Shown piece by piece: positions 20,475 to 32,569 of a stretch of DNA of 64,000 nt (the stretch's first letter is position 1; each line of letters opens with the position of its first letter). The notes beneath the pieces were generated by a model that made no database searches, had not been told where the DNA came from, and saw nothing but the letters and a program-made list of their open reading frames with translations. The stretch is from NCBI GenBank assembly GCA_030248225.1, contig JASANE010029159.1, positions 1-64,000 of the forward strand. The letters run 5' to 3'. Source of the stretch: Trileptium ribeirensis. Its lineage: Eukaryota; Nematoda; Enoplea; Enoplida; Thoracostomopsidae. The translations under genes and the position numbers were made by a program.

Positions 20475-22080
20475 TTAATTGATAGGTGTAAACCATCTCA
20501 TGAGAAAAATCGTGAGTGAATTCGTTTTCTGTTTGTTTAAAGCAGACAACATATGCGTTTGCAATATTCCTGAAGAATGCGCGACACATTGTGGACCCAT
20601 TTTGCTCAAAATATTTAACGACCCAGCTAGCAGTAATAGGACTGCTGCAAGATCTGGCGACGTACCTTGTAATAGTAACTGTCGCTCGAGTTCAAGCCGC
20701 CTACAACGAGATAATGATGCGTCAGTGGTTAGTTCAAATGCTGCGTTAGGGTCAGGAAGCGATGGTAAAACCTGCTGCACCCAAAAACGTTTTACTTCCG
20801 GTACAGTTGTTGGCAATGCAATTTTCTCGATTGCTGCTGTTTTCTCAGCAAGAGGTTTAATACCATGTTGGAAATCTCAGTCCGTATAAAGTTAACCTTT
20901 TGTTCATAAAATTGACACTTTTGCTCTCCTTTATGTCTAAGATTGTATTTACTGAGACGTTGAAAGACTTGCTGTAAATGTCTATCATGGTCAGAAACAG
21001 TAGGACTTGCCACCAATATGGCATCCGTATATGCTTTTGCGAATGTCAGATCTTGCAGAGCGATATCGATTAAGCGTTGGAGCGTCTGTGCAACATTGCG
21101 AAGACCAAATGGCATGAGAACATATAAAAATATGGTGTTGTAACGGCTGTTTTTGTTCGACTTCCTTTGCTACTGGTATTTGATGATACACATTAACTAA
21201 ATCATGCTTAGAGAACACAGTACATCTGTGAAGCTCGATGGTAAGGTCGGTTATGTTTGGCGTAAAATAGCGGTCATGCAACATTTGTTTGTTTAATAGA
21301 CGACAATCACCACATAGTCGCCAAAGGTATCCTGCGCCCAAAGAGACTCTCCTTGGTAAACTATGCCTTGCTTTTGTAATTTTGCGGTGCTTGTCCCCGA
21401 AAAGCAGTCTTGGTCTGGCGAATATACGCTTCCCTGATGTTGTAATGTAATGTTTAACTAGATGGCAAATGGCATGAGTGACCGATATTTCGTTTAAAAG
21501 CTGTGAAAATCTTGTTAGCAGCATTTTCAAAGCAGTGTTGCTCTGCAGTATTGCTGTAATTGTGTTTTCTCTCTGATGACATCGTCTGTGTCGATTAGTG
21601 TGTTGTTGCAGTCTTCTAATAAATTGTGCGAGGATGAAAAATCACGACCAAGAATGGGTTGAGCAACATCAGCAAATATAAAATTGCAAGTGAAATTGTG
21701 GTTCAGGCAGTTTATACTAACTGTTAAGTGTCTACCACCAAACGTATTAATTTCGGAATTGTTTGCTACTGAAAGCTTGAATGTAGTATTAGTAATATTA
21801 TTTTCATTCAATTTCCGAACACGTTTTTGGCAATAGGCTGAAGTCGCTACCTGTATCAGCTAGGAATATTCCGACCGGGCTTGCGGCTACTAAAATTGTG
21901 TTTACTCCGACGCCAGCCGCATCCACGGTATATGGAGCTGTTTCCCTCCGATGAGTTCCGCTTCCATGGCGGAGGAGACACGTTTCTTTTTGGCGGCTTG
22001 CAATTACAAAGTTTTGTGCATTTACCACATTGTTTTCCCCACAAAATGCGTCAGATTAATTATTTCGTTACGTAACGGAG
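20475..22080 (-). pseudogene. pol: Decayed Ty3/gypsy pol: protease, reverse transcriptase, RNase H start
   Basis: On the minus strand, from high to low coordinates: a retropepsin with FLADTGSDFSLLP (about 21,870), its C-terminal part ADVAQPILGRDF (about 21,650), reverse transcriptase with CGDCRLLNKQM and FSKHDLVNVYHQIPVA (about 21,300-21,170), then MPFGLRNVAQTLQRLIDIAL (21,115 down), a damaged catalytic motif AYTDAILVAS where YxDD is expected, RLSKYNLRHK, VPEVKRF, and the RNase H start LPDPNAAFELTTDAS. The segments lie in different frames, so several indels separate them, and the YxDD change kills polymerase activity. No integrase was recognised further along. This element is unrelated in sequence and age to the intact gag at 1-1141 as far as can be seen. 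Confidence 0.88.
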
Positions 22081-24820
22081 CTAACAGTATTTAGTTCTAA
22101 GCATGTTTTCTCAAACTTTATGAATCGGATACCGCGTCCAACATCGGGGTGGGTGGCCCGGGGATGGTTCAATAGATAGCTGATGACCTTCCGGTGGTAT
22201 AAAGCTCAAGAAATTGGGGAGTTTTGGTATTCCAGGCACCGCCGTGATCAGTTATAAATGGGGTATTTAAGCGTCGAAATTGCGGCACCCTGGTGAAAAA
22301 CGGGAAGGGTGCGATAGAGCCGATTACGATATTACGCTTTTCGGAAGCCCCATGGCTTATATTGGATAAGTAGGATCCCGCTCCCTTTGGGAAAGGTTTA
22401 AAGTAGGAATTTTGGCAGTGGAAGTTGACCTCGTAATTTTGGTCAATGAAAAGCGTGTTAGGTTTTGTGGCGATATCGGGGGCTATTTAGTGGATTGGGA
22501 CACCTTTCCCTTTATTACCTATTCCTGAAAATTTATCCATACACATTTCACAGTAAATTTAGGTACAACATATCGTGATTTATATAACATTGAAATACAG
22601 TATTCCTGACTGATGTGCCCTGCAATCAAGACGGCCGAGACGCTATTTCCACGCAAAGTTAGATTTTAGGTTCTTAATAGTATTTTCCAGCCGGTGTCGC
22701 GGGACCGATCCAAACACGGTGGTCCGAATTTCACTACCGTTGCATAAACCATTTTGCATGTTTATAGTCGAACAATGCACTATTATTCCACGCACTGCAA
22801 TAACGTATTACATGCACACATGATTGACATGTATCGGTACCACACAAAAGGCCAAGCAAGGTACTCGATACCCGATGTTGCACTAGTTGATACCTTTTTG
22901 GGAAGTCATCGGAAACCCTTGAAGTGGAGCGCAGGTTAAGAAGAACACACCACGAACAAATTATTTTAAATGCACTCCCGGAACACAAAATAATGTACTG
23001 GGTCACCACACTCGATCTGTCCACGGGTGCCTTCCAGGGTTAATTTTGAGATCCTTAGAGGGTATTGAAAAGTTCCCTAAGAAGTTGGACTGTCACATAT
23101 CACTTACTATCATTTACCACTCATAACCTAGAATTGTTAAACTTGCTACTGTTACACACCGCTCTACATTTTGGAACACTAGGGAAACAAAAATTGTTGC
23201 GAAGTATCTGCCCGTGCACAAATAACACGACAAGTGGTTTGTTGATATTTAAAAGAAGACAAGTGGTTTGTTGATATTTAAAAGAACGGCACGCTGCAAC
23301 ATAACAAGAACGGCGAAGTTACGACTCTAAAATTATATTTGTATAATTTTTCCTAACCTGCATGCATGGTTTAAGCGCATACACGCACGATCAATTTCCG
23401 AAGTTCAAACTGGGTTGGGTAGTCAAGTCTTCGGGGGAGATGATGCCGCGGGATGCCGTCGACGCCTGTTTTGAGCGCCCTAGGGGGGGATAGGGGGTTG
23501 GAGGACCCGCCAGATGGAATGCGAGCTTTCGGTTGCGGTGATCGGAGCCTTAAGAAATAGCACCCTATAAGCATGTATGAATAAGCCCTACTATGTTTCA
23601 CTGTTAAACAGCTGCCTCGGGTTCAGCGAATTGGCAAAATAATAAGTGAAAATTATTTCCAGGACGGTTAATGACACACCATCTAACCTCCAAAAAGGAA
23701 TTTTATAGCATGCCGTGGTTTGTTTGGACGGTTATTTAGCTATTATAAATGTATTGCAAAGGGAAAATGTATTAGCCATTAGCTATAGAGGTTTCGGGTT
23801 TTCCGTGGCCGTGGTCGGTGTCCGGAAGGCTACAAGGGGAACGCGGTCCCAACCCGTCCCAAATCCCGAAAAACAACCTAAAAATCCAATATTTACCGTT
23901 TTTCACCGTTTTTATTGTTGTGCTACCACCATCCCACTACTTTTACTATTTCCTTAATTTTGTTGTTTTGTTCATAGCATTGCTCATTGGGTCAGTCAGC
24001 CAGTCCGGGACGACTCAGCAAGTGGTGTTATTCTTCAGTAGACCGGATGAGTAAGGGGAGTGGATTCGATAACCAACATCTCGAGAACTCTATTCCTAGT
24101 AACCAGCCGGTTGGTCATCCATTCGGGGGCCTAGGGATTGAGCAAAACTTCCAACTAAATTGTAGTTGACCGCTACTATATAGTTTATATAAGTAAGTAG
24201 TTAGCCAGCCCTTCGGATGCGACTGCAAACATAATAAAATCGGCATTTAATACCGTAACTTTAAGGCTCAGGTTAAGGTTAATTAATTAACCCTTCAGTT
24301 GGCCAGCCATTCGGGGGTCAGTTGTATGAACTTACAAGAGCTTTAGTAACAGCTAACATAAAAGTAATTGGTGATGGGTCAAACCTTAGCCCTTAAACAA
24401 AGACTTTATTTGCGGAAATCTAAGTGTCGGGGTCTATTAGGTTACCAGAGGGTTAGTTCTTGGTCTGATCTCGAACAGTACGGGGTGCTTCTGCAAGAGT
24501 CCGCACTGTAACATATTTCTGTTATTTTTTCGTTTTAAGTGATCGTTATGTAGCTAATGTTATTACTTGCGGCTTTTATCTTTATAATGGCTTTATGTTA
24601 CTGAAATCGGTTTTGTACACACTGGAGGATAAGATTGATATACTGAGTGTTACAGATATTGCTTACCGACTGTAGTGCTTATAGTAGGCCTACTGGAAAG
24701 GCGCCTACATTTGGCCCTTCGCCCAGTCGACTAGTAATTTGAATTACAGGAAACGCCTATACTCTGGTTTCCTTTTTGCTCTCACGGAACAGTTCCTTAA
24801 GATCGTACCTTAAGAGTTAC
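22081..24820. other. Unassigned 2.7 kb
   Basis: No exon was recognised. It contains a perfect 29-bp tandem duplication (23,229-23,286) and three loosely repeated CCAGCC-TTCGG segments about 90 bp apart at 24,108-24,310. Upstream gypsy gag sequence would be expected at the 22.1 kb end but is not recognisable. Confidence 0.4.
23229..23286. repeat. 29-bp perfect tandem duplication
   Basis: GACAAGTGGTTTGTTGATAT plus TTAAAAGAA occurs twice back to back without a mismatch, so the duplication is recent. Confidence 0.9.
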
Positions 24821-24821
24821 C

Positions 24822-26345
24822 TTATAGACAATACACCCTATGTCTCAATGACAATTTAGCGGGTGTGACGCAGGCATTCCTTAAAAATGGCAATAGTGCC
24901 AGCGCAAACGGCGCTGTCGGGAAGTAAATTCCAAGCATTGACCGTTCTCCAATAAAAGAATGAGCCCTGACGTTGGTTCGCGCGTATCGAACAGCCAGCT
25001 TTTTGCTATTACCGCGTAGAAGTCCGGTAATAGACAGTACGAAGAAGTTATTTGGATCGAGAATTGTCATACCCGAGAGCATTTTGTAAAAATAGATTAA
25101 ATCAATCGTTTGCCGTCGTTGGGCAAGCGTAGAATGGTATATAGGATTGTAATTGCGGTATAGTCGAAGACATCGCTGCTGAACTGCTTCCAACTTATTT
25201 GTGAGAGTGCCGTATTGTGGCGACTATATGACAGATGCGTAGGTACTCAAAAGTGGGACGAACACGCGTTTTGAAAAGAGGAACGATCACATCTGGCGAA
25301 CGCGAACAATCGATCGACGCATGAGGCCGATGATACGATTAGCGCTTCGAACTAGGTGATCAACGTGTAGATTGAATTTCATATCATCTGACATAATAAC
25401 TCCGAGATCGCGGATATGTGACACTTGGGAAATAGCGCCGGATCTAAGATGATAAGTGAAGTTGCATATTGGACGGATGCGAAGACATTTCGGCTTTGAA
25501 AGGTTCGGACACATAAGCGTATCATCACACCAACACTCGAGTTCGTTGAGGGAAACTGTAGAGACCAGCAATCAGATGAGCGAGAAATTCGTTTACGGAG
25601 GCGCACATCATCTACAAACAAGTCTACTTCACAGTAGTCTTGAAGGCGCCTTGGGAGGTCATTAATGAACACCAGAAAGCAAAATGGGCCTGAGATAGAG
25701 CCTTGAGGAATACCGCTGTGAACAGGCATCCACTTAGTCGTTACTCCATTTAGAATTACTCGTTGTAGGCGCCCAGACAGGAAACAACAAAACCACTTAA
25801 GTAAACGTCCACGTATGCCACAACATTCCAATTTCATTATAAGGCGGCGAGTAGGAACAGTGTCAAACGCTTTACGAAAATCAATATATATGATATCCAT
25901 ACCTGGTAGCGATGCATCATCAAACACAGAAGACATTTCCTCCCAAGATGTCAGTACAGTAGGTTAGAGATGACAGACCGTCCACTAAGACAGCCGTGTG
26001 GTTGGACGTAATAATGTGGTTGTGTGTCAGAAAATCAATGACCTGGGACCAAATAATCTTTTCCAAAACTTTACAGCAAACGGAAGTCAGTGATATGGGG
26101 CGTAAGTCGCCAAGATTACGTGAATTTGCCACTTTTGGCAACGGGGTGACATTGGCCGATTTCCAGTCCGTTGGAATTCGACCAGAATCTAAAGACTTAC
26201 GGAAAATCAGAAATAGAGGTAACGCAGGTTCAGCTGCACATATTTTGAGAACGACGCAACGGACTTCATCTTAACCAGACGACTTATTAGCGTTGAGTAA
26301 CTGCAACTGTTTAACGACGTCTGCAGCGGTGAACTCAATGTCGAT
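24822..26345 (-). pseudogene. LINE reverse transcriptase (Jockey/CR1-like), 5'-truncated and frameshifted
   Basis: Minus-strand order: LLNANKSSG and LFRKSLDSGRIPTDWKSANV (about 26,300-26,170), LRPISLTSVCCKVLEKII (26,090), the motif-A region DIIYIDFRKAFDTVP (about 25,900), LLKWFCCFLSGRLQRVILNG, motif B HSGIPQGSISGPFCFLVFIN (25,720), motif C as FVDD rather than FADD (25,610), VSHIRDLGVIMSDDMKFN (25,430) and the C-terminal VQQRCLRLYRNYNP plus IDLIYFYKML to 24,822. At least three frame changes separate these blocks, and the endonuclease domain is absent, as in a 5'-truncated LINE. The encoded enzyme would have copied element RNA at a nicked target; this copy cannot. Confidence 0.9.
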
Positions 26346-26429
26346 GATACTTTCTGGAACCCAGCCAGTTACAGGCGCTGGGATAGGACTTAGAAAAACG
26401 AGAAATAGAGAAACGAGGGTTTAGAGGTG

Positions 26430-26555
26430 CTTGCCTTAGCTTGGCATTCTCCGCACCTCTCCCAAATTAGTTTTGAACTTGTCCAAATTTTGTGAAAGAA
26501 CAGTGTTGTTGTCAAGCATATTCCACGGTGCGATGATACGACAAGATAAGAAATG
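26430..26555 (-). pseudogene. C-terminal fragment of a second LINE
   Basis: The minus-strand frame reads FLSCRIIAPWNMLDNN then TVLSQNLDKFKTNL, the FFS.R.i..WN.L....V......FK.rL pattern that ends Jockey/CR1-type LINE proteins. It sits upstream of the N-terminal part of the 24.8-26.3 kb LINE, so it comes from another copy in the same orientation. Confidence 0.65.
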
Positions 26556-27353
26556 CCTACGAATGTTCTTCAATGCCTCATCCGGTTTATCGCCCGCCGG
26601 GGGACGCCATCCCAAATCATCTCTGACAACGCCGCCCAATATCGCGTTACAAAGAGTGCACTTAACAATATTTGGGCCAATGTGATGCATGACGATGGCG
26701 TGAAAGGATTTGCGGCATCTCGTGGCATCACGTGGAAATTCACGGTCGAACTGGCACCGTGGCAAGGAGGCTTTTACGAGCGCCTTGTGAGTATTGTGAA
26801 GCGTTGCTACAATGTAGCTGTTGGCCGCCGTCTGTTGGATCTGAGCGAGTTTATAACAACGACCGCGGAGATCGAGGCGATCGTCAATAGTCGTCCCATC
26901 ACGTACGTCTACGGGGATCTTTCTTCTGGACTCCCACTCAGGCCCGTTTTCTTTATAACCGACCTACCGACTGGTATGCCGACAACGACTCCCACCCTCG
27001 GGATGAACGACTTAGCAGATGCAGGCAAACATTTGATTCGTTTTTGGAAACTCAAACAGAACCGACTGACGGCATTGTGGAAATTTTGGTATGAAGAATA
27101 TCCCTTAGTTTGCGCGAGCGTGGCCAGACGGTTCACAGGCAACGTCGAGGGACGTTGAAGAACTCCCCTACCGTTGGGGACGTATATAGTCATCGTGAAA
27201 GAGAGTGACACACCCAGGGCTACCTGGAAGCTCGCGCGTGTCACTGCTATTAGACCAAGCGCGGATGGAATCATTCGTTCCGTAGAAGTATTGTTACCCA
27301 ATCGCCATGTCACACGACGTTCCGTCAGTCATCGCTGTGACGCTGTATTTTGA
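26552..27353 (+). pseudogene. BEL/Pao integrase and C-terminal tail, frameshifted
   Basis: The + frame from 26,553 gives FIARRGTPSQIISDNAAQYR (integrase core with the DN acid), ELAPWQGGFYERLVSIVKRC (the family's catalytic-Glu region), EIEAIVNSRPITYVYGD and PLRPVFFITD to 27,158. After one frame change LSLRERGQTV appears, and after another TWKLARVTAIRPSADGIIRS and VEVLLPNRHVTRRSVSH ending at a stop (27,351-27,353). The APWQGGFYERL and WKLARV...SADG...SVEVLLPN blocks are diagnostic of BEL/Pao integrases. Protease, RT and LTRs are not present nearby. Two frameshifts make it a pseudogene. Confidence 0.88.
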
Positions 27354-27384
27354 ATTTGTTAGGTCCAGGTTACAGTATTTCAGT

Positions 27385-27765
27385 TCGGCATGGTATCATA
27401 TTATGCGCGACATATTCAACTGCATGAAGGTGTGCAACACTGGTCAACTAAACTGATTCCAACCCTTCGTACCAAGGACTATGAGAATCTCCTCAAGTCT
27501 CTGAATTTACAAACTTTACGCACCGAATGTGTGCGTGCAGATCTTGTTATAGTCTATAATTCCCATGATTGTCGATTATGATCCCTCGGGTTTGTTCAAG
27601 CTATCCTCACACCGGCCTTTGCGCCAAAACTGTTACAAGTTAGAGCCACCGTCAACACCACAGCTTCTGTGTCGCCGTTATTTCTATTCAGAACGAGTCA
27701 TCAACACGTGGAACGAGCTACCAAATTCGGTCGTTACTGCACCTAGCACTGCTTTTTAGTTACGT
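27385..27765 (+). pseudogene. LINE C-terminal fragment, + strand
   Basis: VQHWSTKLIPTLRTKDYENL then LKSLNLQTLR and CVRADLVIVY (to 27,581) is followed, one frame over, by LRQNCYKLEPPSTP and RRYFYSERVINTWNELPNSV ending at 27,759. This is the standard post-RT tail of CR1/Jockey-type LINEs, with one frameshift. It lies immediately after the BEL/Pao tail. Confidence 0.85.
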
Positions 27766-27829
27766 CTCCACGAGTCGCATATACTACCAGAGCTATGAAT
27801 GTCAGACTTGCTTGATTTAAAGTATCAGA

Positions 27830-28540
27830 GCAGCATTCATCTGCGCTGTAGCCTGCCCCAATATGTTGTTACGCCATTGAATTCGATCCGCAGCAAGCAA
27901 TGATTTGGTTGAAATTGTTGAGCCAGTTGATCGTTCCATAGGCGTTTTTGAGATGGTTGAGATCTTGTACCACAACGCTATCCCATGTACCGCGAGCGGC
28001 GTTGCGGTTGCAGCGCCAAGCAGGCGGTTTTGGGTTGCGCCAGGCAGAGTGGCAGATGCGGTCATAGTTCATCCTCGAATGTGACGAAGCCATCTCAAAC
28101 GGTTTTAAGTATGATAGATTCCACTGTAGGTTGTTGGCTGTACCGTTCCCGGATCCTGGTGTTATGAATACGTTGCAGGCAGCTGACATTAAGGATGCAA
28201 TTTAGAACACACATCTGGAAAACCTCGAATTTGGCTAGGTCGGCTTTGGTAATTGCCTAAGTTTCAAAGGCGTACAGTAGGACAGAGGTCATCGCAGCGT
28301 TATAAACTCGCATCTTGAGCTTGGTTGTTAGATCTGGACGGCAGAATGGGTGTGTTCTCAATTTGCCCCGGCAACTTGCTTACTGCTAATGGCAGAACCA
28401 AGATAGGTGAAGACATCGGTCACTTCGATTGCTTGTCCATAGACCGTCAAATCTGGAGGTCTGTCAAGGTGGAAATACATTGCGACAGTCTTTGTTGGTT
28501 TTATACGGAGGCCAAGCATGCCAGCGCCGGCGTATGAATG
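27830..28540 (-). pseudogene. LINE C-terminal region, minus strand, with an in-frame stop
   Basis: Minus-strand blocks in order: GLRIKPTKTVAMYFHLDRPP, AIEVTDVFTYLGSAIS (about 28,430), LKMRVYNAAMTSVLLYAFET then a TAG where Trp is usual (about 28,250), ADLAKFEVFQMCVLNCILNV, IHNTRIRERY, WRNPKPPAWRCNRNAARGTW, and finally INWLNNFNQIIA and DRIQWRNNILGQATAQMNAA near 27,830. This is the RT thumb-to-C-terminus section of a LINE (F.YLGS.I and vLLYg.ETW motifs). Frameshifts and the stop mark it as dead. Confidence 0.85.
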
Positions 28541-28596
28541 TCAGCCCTGTCTTATCTTTCATCTACATATTCTAGAGATGTCTACACCAAACTAGT

Positions 28597-28656
28597 CGAT
28601 GATCATAATCGGCTCTACTCTCCTAACTTGCCAGTAGCCAATGCCTTGCTCTGATA

Positions 28657-28708
<52 letters not shown>

Positions 28709-28715
28709 TGATATG

Positions 28716-28754
<39 letters not shown>

Positions 28755-28913
28755 GTGCCTTTCGTACTTCGTCGGGAGACCGGTAAGAATAGTCGATGAT
28801 CATAATCGGCTCTACTCTCCTAACTTGCCAGCAGCCAATGCCTTGCTCTGATATATATATATATATATATATATGTGCCTTTCGTACTTCGTCGGGAGAC
28901 CGGTAAGAATAGT
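28597..28913. repeat. Tandemly duplicated unit containing a (TA)n microsatellite
   Basis: Two units start TCGATGATCATAATCGGCTC (28,597 and 28,793) and end GTCGGGAGACCGGTAAGAAT. The first has a long (TA)n run of about 90 bp in two parts, the second a short one. The second unit probably lost TA repeats after duplication. Confidence 0.9.
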
Positions 28914-29794
28914 TTGTCAGAACTGTGAAGTGTTTAATTGTCTGCGGAATTTGTAGCAAGATTTCTTAGTTATTTTTGTGGTATTGGTTTACTAATATTA
29001 AACCATCACAGTTTTGTTGGGCACTCGATCTCTGCCTGATGCCGTAAACATAGCGCCTGTTTAGAATCTCAAATGGTATAGATTTAACGGCAAACATGTG
29101 ATTCTTTTTGACCATAAGATACATTGTCTGTACCACGAGATTGAGTTCACTTATGGTTACCAATTATTACAACACATTGTTAAAGCCTTGTGTTTGAACT
29201 ACTTATTTTTTGTTTCAACTTTCAACAAAGTTATATAGCTACTTTTGTATTAGGAATGATAGACTGGGTTAAACTTGTTTTAAACACAGTTTTATGTTAC
29301 GTAGGTGTTTGTCTCCACAAAGGGGGTGGGAGTCCCGGCATTTTTCCGGCACCAGGTGGCAAGGAACGGGTGCCTATGTTTGGGCTTCCTGGCAAAATTC
29401 CCCACACCGGGGAAAACACCCCAAATGACAAATTTATTTAATTTAATAAATTTGATTAATTTTAGCAAACCTTTGGTTGAAAAATTAGTTTTAACGTAAA
29501 TAAAGGGGTTTTTACACCGTTTCTGAAACCATTTATTTTGAAAATTCTAGCGTTTTTCGTTGAAAAAATATTCAGTTGTGATTTCAGGTCCTGAGTTGAA
29601 ATCATCCCCCGGCAAAATTCGGCGCGCCCGGTTGTGAACCAGGAGACCCCCACCGGTTCATGCCCCCGCCAAATTTTCTTCGAATAGAGAAGCCAGTGTA
29701 TCATGTGTCGTTTATTTTATATATAGGTTATATCATATATACCGCGTCATTTATATATATTAGTATATACATAAACCTGTCTTAAGTAAACACT
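28914..29794. other. Region upstream of gene 2
   Basis: Positions 29,300-29,680 hold an inverted family-A repeat (GTTCATGCCCCCGCCAAA on the + strand side). From 29,705 to 29,785 the sequence is AT-rich with TATATATAG and CATATATAC just before the ATG. It may contain the promoter or the 5' UTR splice acceptor of gene 2, but no specific element can be fixed. Confidence 0.4.
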
Positions 29795-30144
29795 ATGATG
29801 TTTGAAGAGCATCCAATGGCTTTTCGTGGTATGCGTCATAGAGGAATGAGGCCTCCACCGAATTTTCGAGGTGGACCCCCTGGGGGATTAATGCCACGGG
29901 GTTTACGTCCTGGTGGCATGCCCTTTAGTACTCTTATTGACGAAGATGGGCCCTGGATAGCTCGAAGTCCAGGTGCACCAAGGTTATTTCCTCCAGTAAT
30001 ACGCGGCAGGTTACCCGGGGCTGCGATGGGTGGTCCACCTAGACCCATACTGCCGCCCCGAGGACAGTCGATGGGGTATCCGAACACGGTGCTTCGAGGA
30101 ATTGACGATGAAATGCCACGAAATCCTGTGCCGTTCGGTATTAG
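29795..30144 (+). CDS. Gene 2 (zinc-finger protein) exon 1, RG/PG-rich N-terminus
   Basis: The start ATG is at 29,795 with a second in-frame ATG directly after it. The frame reads MMFEEHPMAFRGMRHRGM, then NFRGGPPGGLMPRGLRPGG and further RG, PRG and PG units through residue 116. The donor GTTAGT begins at 30,145 after two bases of an Arg codon. RG/RGG-rich segments of this type commonly bind RNA or recruit methyltransferases, but nothing here proves that. I do not recognise the protein. The frame continues past the donor only into low-quality sequence ending at 30,235, while splicing to 34,153 preserves the PR/RG composition, so the splice is preferred. Confidence 0.8.
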
Positions 30145-30939
30145 GTTAGTAATTTTAAAAATGCTAAATTTTATCGTTTGCTCTTTGCTAATAGTTTTAA
30201 GTCTTTCTGAATTTTCTTTAAATGGCGAGGTTTAAATGTTTATACGATATTTTGCTATGATATTTTTTACTGCTGCTTCAAGCTTTGCTTGCGTTGGAAG
30301 TCATATCCATAGTATTTTTATTATAGCGACATCTTGGATATATATAATGTATTTGAACAGCTCTGTGTATATCTTCGTACAGTGTTTGCGTCGTCTAAAT
30401 CTTCTGCAAAATATTTCTCGATTGATGGATTATGCAAAACGTTAATCGCAGCTTCTCATTTTATAATTTTGAAAAATATATCGGGGCCTTCTACACTGGA
30501 AAATTTTCATTTATCCTCCCGGGCGTGGGTGTGCTGTGCTCGGCCATTTATTTTTCGAAAAAACGTTTTATTTATTATATACATCATTAATATCTGAAAA
30601 TGTAGATGCTAAACTTGTTAATATATATAATGACACTGACAGGCATGTCAAATAATCAGAGACATAAAGATTTCACACATCAAGTTTCTTGACCAATTCA
30701 GCATGACTGCAATGCTGTTGCTTAATTTTAGGCAGCACTTTTAAATTAGGAACTAGAACTAACATTGCTGTATATATACAGTGTGAGCCTTGTAATTCAA
30801 TATAAAATGACACATTTGTTTGTGTTTTTATTACTATCGAACATTAAGGATACATACGTACTATCGGACAGCGATCGATAGAGACTACAATCAGCCTATC
30901 TATATATTAATCTGGCTTCTTTATTCGCTGAAAATTTTG

Positions 30940-31340
30940 TTAGGGGTATGAACCGGGAGTCCCTGGGTTGAACTGGGCTGTAGAACTTTAAAATTTTTTC
31001 AAATTTTCAAAATTTGATATCCTTCAGCAAAAAACTTTAAAATTGTTAATAAATAGGCTCGGAGACTGTGAAAAACGTCTTTATAGAGGTCAAAGACAAC
31101 TTCAACCAATTTTGTGCTGAAATTAGCCAAATTTTTAGCTTGTAAAAATTCTGTCAATTTCTGTATATCATCTGGGGGAGCTGAAAATTTTGCTCGGGCA
31201 GGCAAAATGTTGGCAGGGGGCCCCAACTGGGGAGCACCCGCGTTCTGCCAGAAGGCATCAACCGGGGCGCGCCCGCTTTCTGCCAGAAGTCACCGAAAAT
31301 GTTAGTGCCCCCATCTTCCACTTTGGAGAAGCCAGTTAAT
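30940..31340 (+). repeat. Family-A dispersed repeat
   Basis: It starts near GGGGTATGAACCGGGAGTCC, continues through TTCAGCAAAAAAC and AATTGTTAATAAATAG, and ends with CCGGGGCGCGCCCGC and CTTTGGAGAAGCCAG. The order matches 54,236-54,570. Confidence 0.65.
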
Positions 31341-31439
31341 GGCAATTGTGTACTGCTGCCGTTGCTCCTCCTCTGATGTCACAGTTTCAGTATATATTGA
31401 AAATTGGTACCTTTTTTGGGGTTATTGGATTACTCTTTG

Positions 31440-32240
31440 AGTAATTTGATCCACTGAGTCCATTGGTATAGTCAAATTTGAGCAATATCCTAGGTTCCTG
31501 TAAAGAGTTATGGGGTCAGGGCACCACTCTCTATATGACCTTCATGGATCCAACAATGGAAAAAATGAACTTAGTGTCATTTAAGGTAATTTGATCCGCT
31601 GAGTCGATTGGAGTGGTGTATTTTCGTCTCAGAAGTTTCAGTAAGGAGTTAGGGGGTCAAGGTGTATATACTCCCAAGGGACCACTCTCGATTTGGGCCT
31701 TTGCGGTCCAAAAATCTAAAAAAATGATGTTAGTGTTATTTGAGGTAATTGGGCCCACTGTGTCGATTGGAGTTTGTTAATTTTCGTCTCAAAGGCTTCG
31801 GCAAGGAGTTAGGGAGTCAGGGTACACTCTCAGAGGCACCATTCCCGATTTGGGCCTCAGCGGTCCAAAAATCGAAAAATGAAGTTAGTGTCATTTAAAG
31901 TAATTTTACCCACTTAGTCGGTTGGAGTGGTGTATTTTTGTCCCCGAAATTTCGCAAGGAATTAGGTGGTCGGGGTACGCTCTCAAGGGCACCACTCTCG
32001 ATTATATTAGTTTATTTAAGGCAATTGGACCCACTGCGTCGATTGGAGTGGTTAATTTTGTTCTCAAAGGCTTCGGCAAGGAGTTACGGAGTCAGGATAC
32101 ACTCTCAAAAGCGCCACTCTCGATTTGGTCCTCAGCGGTCTAGAAATCTAAAGTAATTTGACCCACTGAGTCTATTGGAGTGGTTAATTTTTGTCTCCGA
32201 GGTTTGGTAAGTATTTACCAACGAAGGCAACACTGCCGAT
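31440..32240. repeat. Irregular tandem repeat, about six units of 111-165 bp
   Basis: The landmark [CG]CC[AG]CTGxGTCxATTGGAGTGG recurs at 31,451, 31,596, 31,755, 31,920, 32,031 and 32,163, followed by TTTTCGTCTCAAAGGCTTCG, AAGGAGTTAGGGAGTCAGGG and CTCGATTTGGGCCT. Units vary in length through indels. Confidence 0.85.
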
Positions 32241-32569
32241 CTGAGTCTCAGGGGTCAAAAAATTGGACAAGGTTAGCTCATATAGGGTAATGATTTCCTC
32301 TGTGGCATGTCGCCAACGTGTTCCGGCTGGTATATACTATAAATGCCGCTGCCAGCACAGCGTTTGAGATGACCTTTTATTCGGTTATTAACTATCGATT
32401 CGGTGCACACCGCCGAAAGTTTACCATGTCAAACAATTTATGTATATATAAACGATGGGAATCCTGAAAAACATTTTGCGAGCATTTCATTTCAGATCTT
32501 CTTGTTCTATATTTGGAAAATATTTTTGAATTCTGAATGTAGTGAGTGAAACGAGCAAAGCGAAGAACT

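Noticed and set aside
20479..20889. 136-residue + strand frame
   Set aside because: It is antisense to the gypsy RT/RNase H remnant, and the minus strand carries all the recognisable motifs.
26436..26765. 109-residue minus-strand frame as one protein
   Set aside because: Its upstream half is a shadow of the BEL/Pao integrase; only the last 40 or so residues look like a LINE tail.
28615..28959. Minus-strand frame with IYIYIY repeats
   Set aside because: It is a translation of the (TA)n microsatellite.
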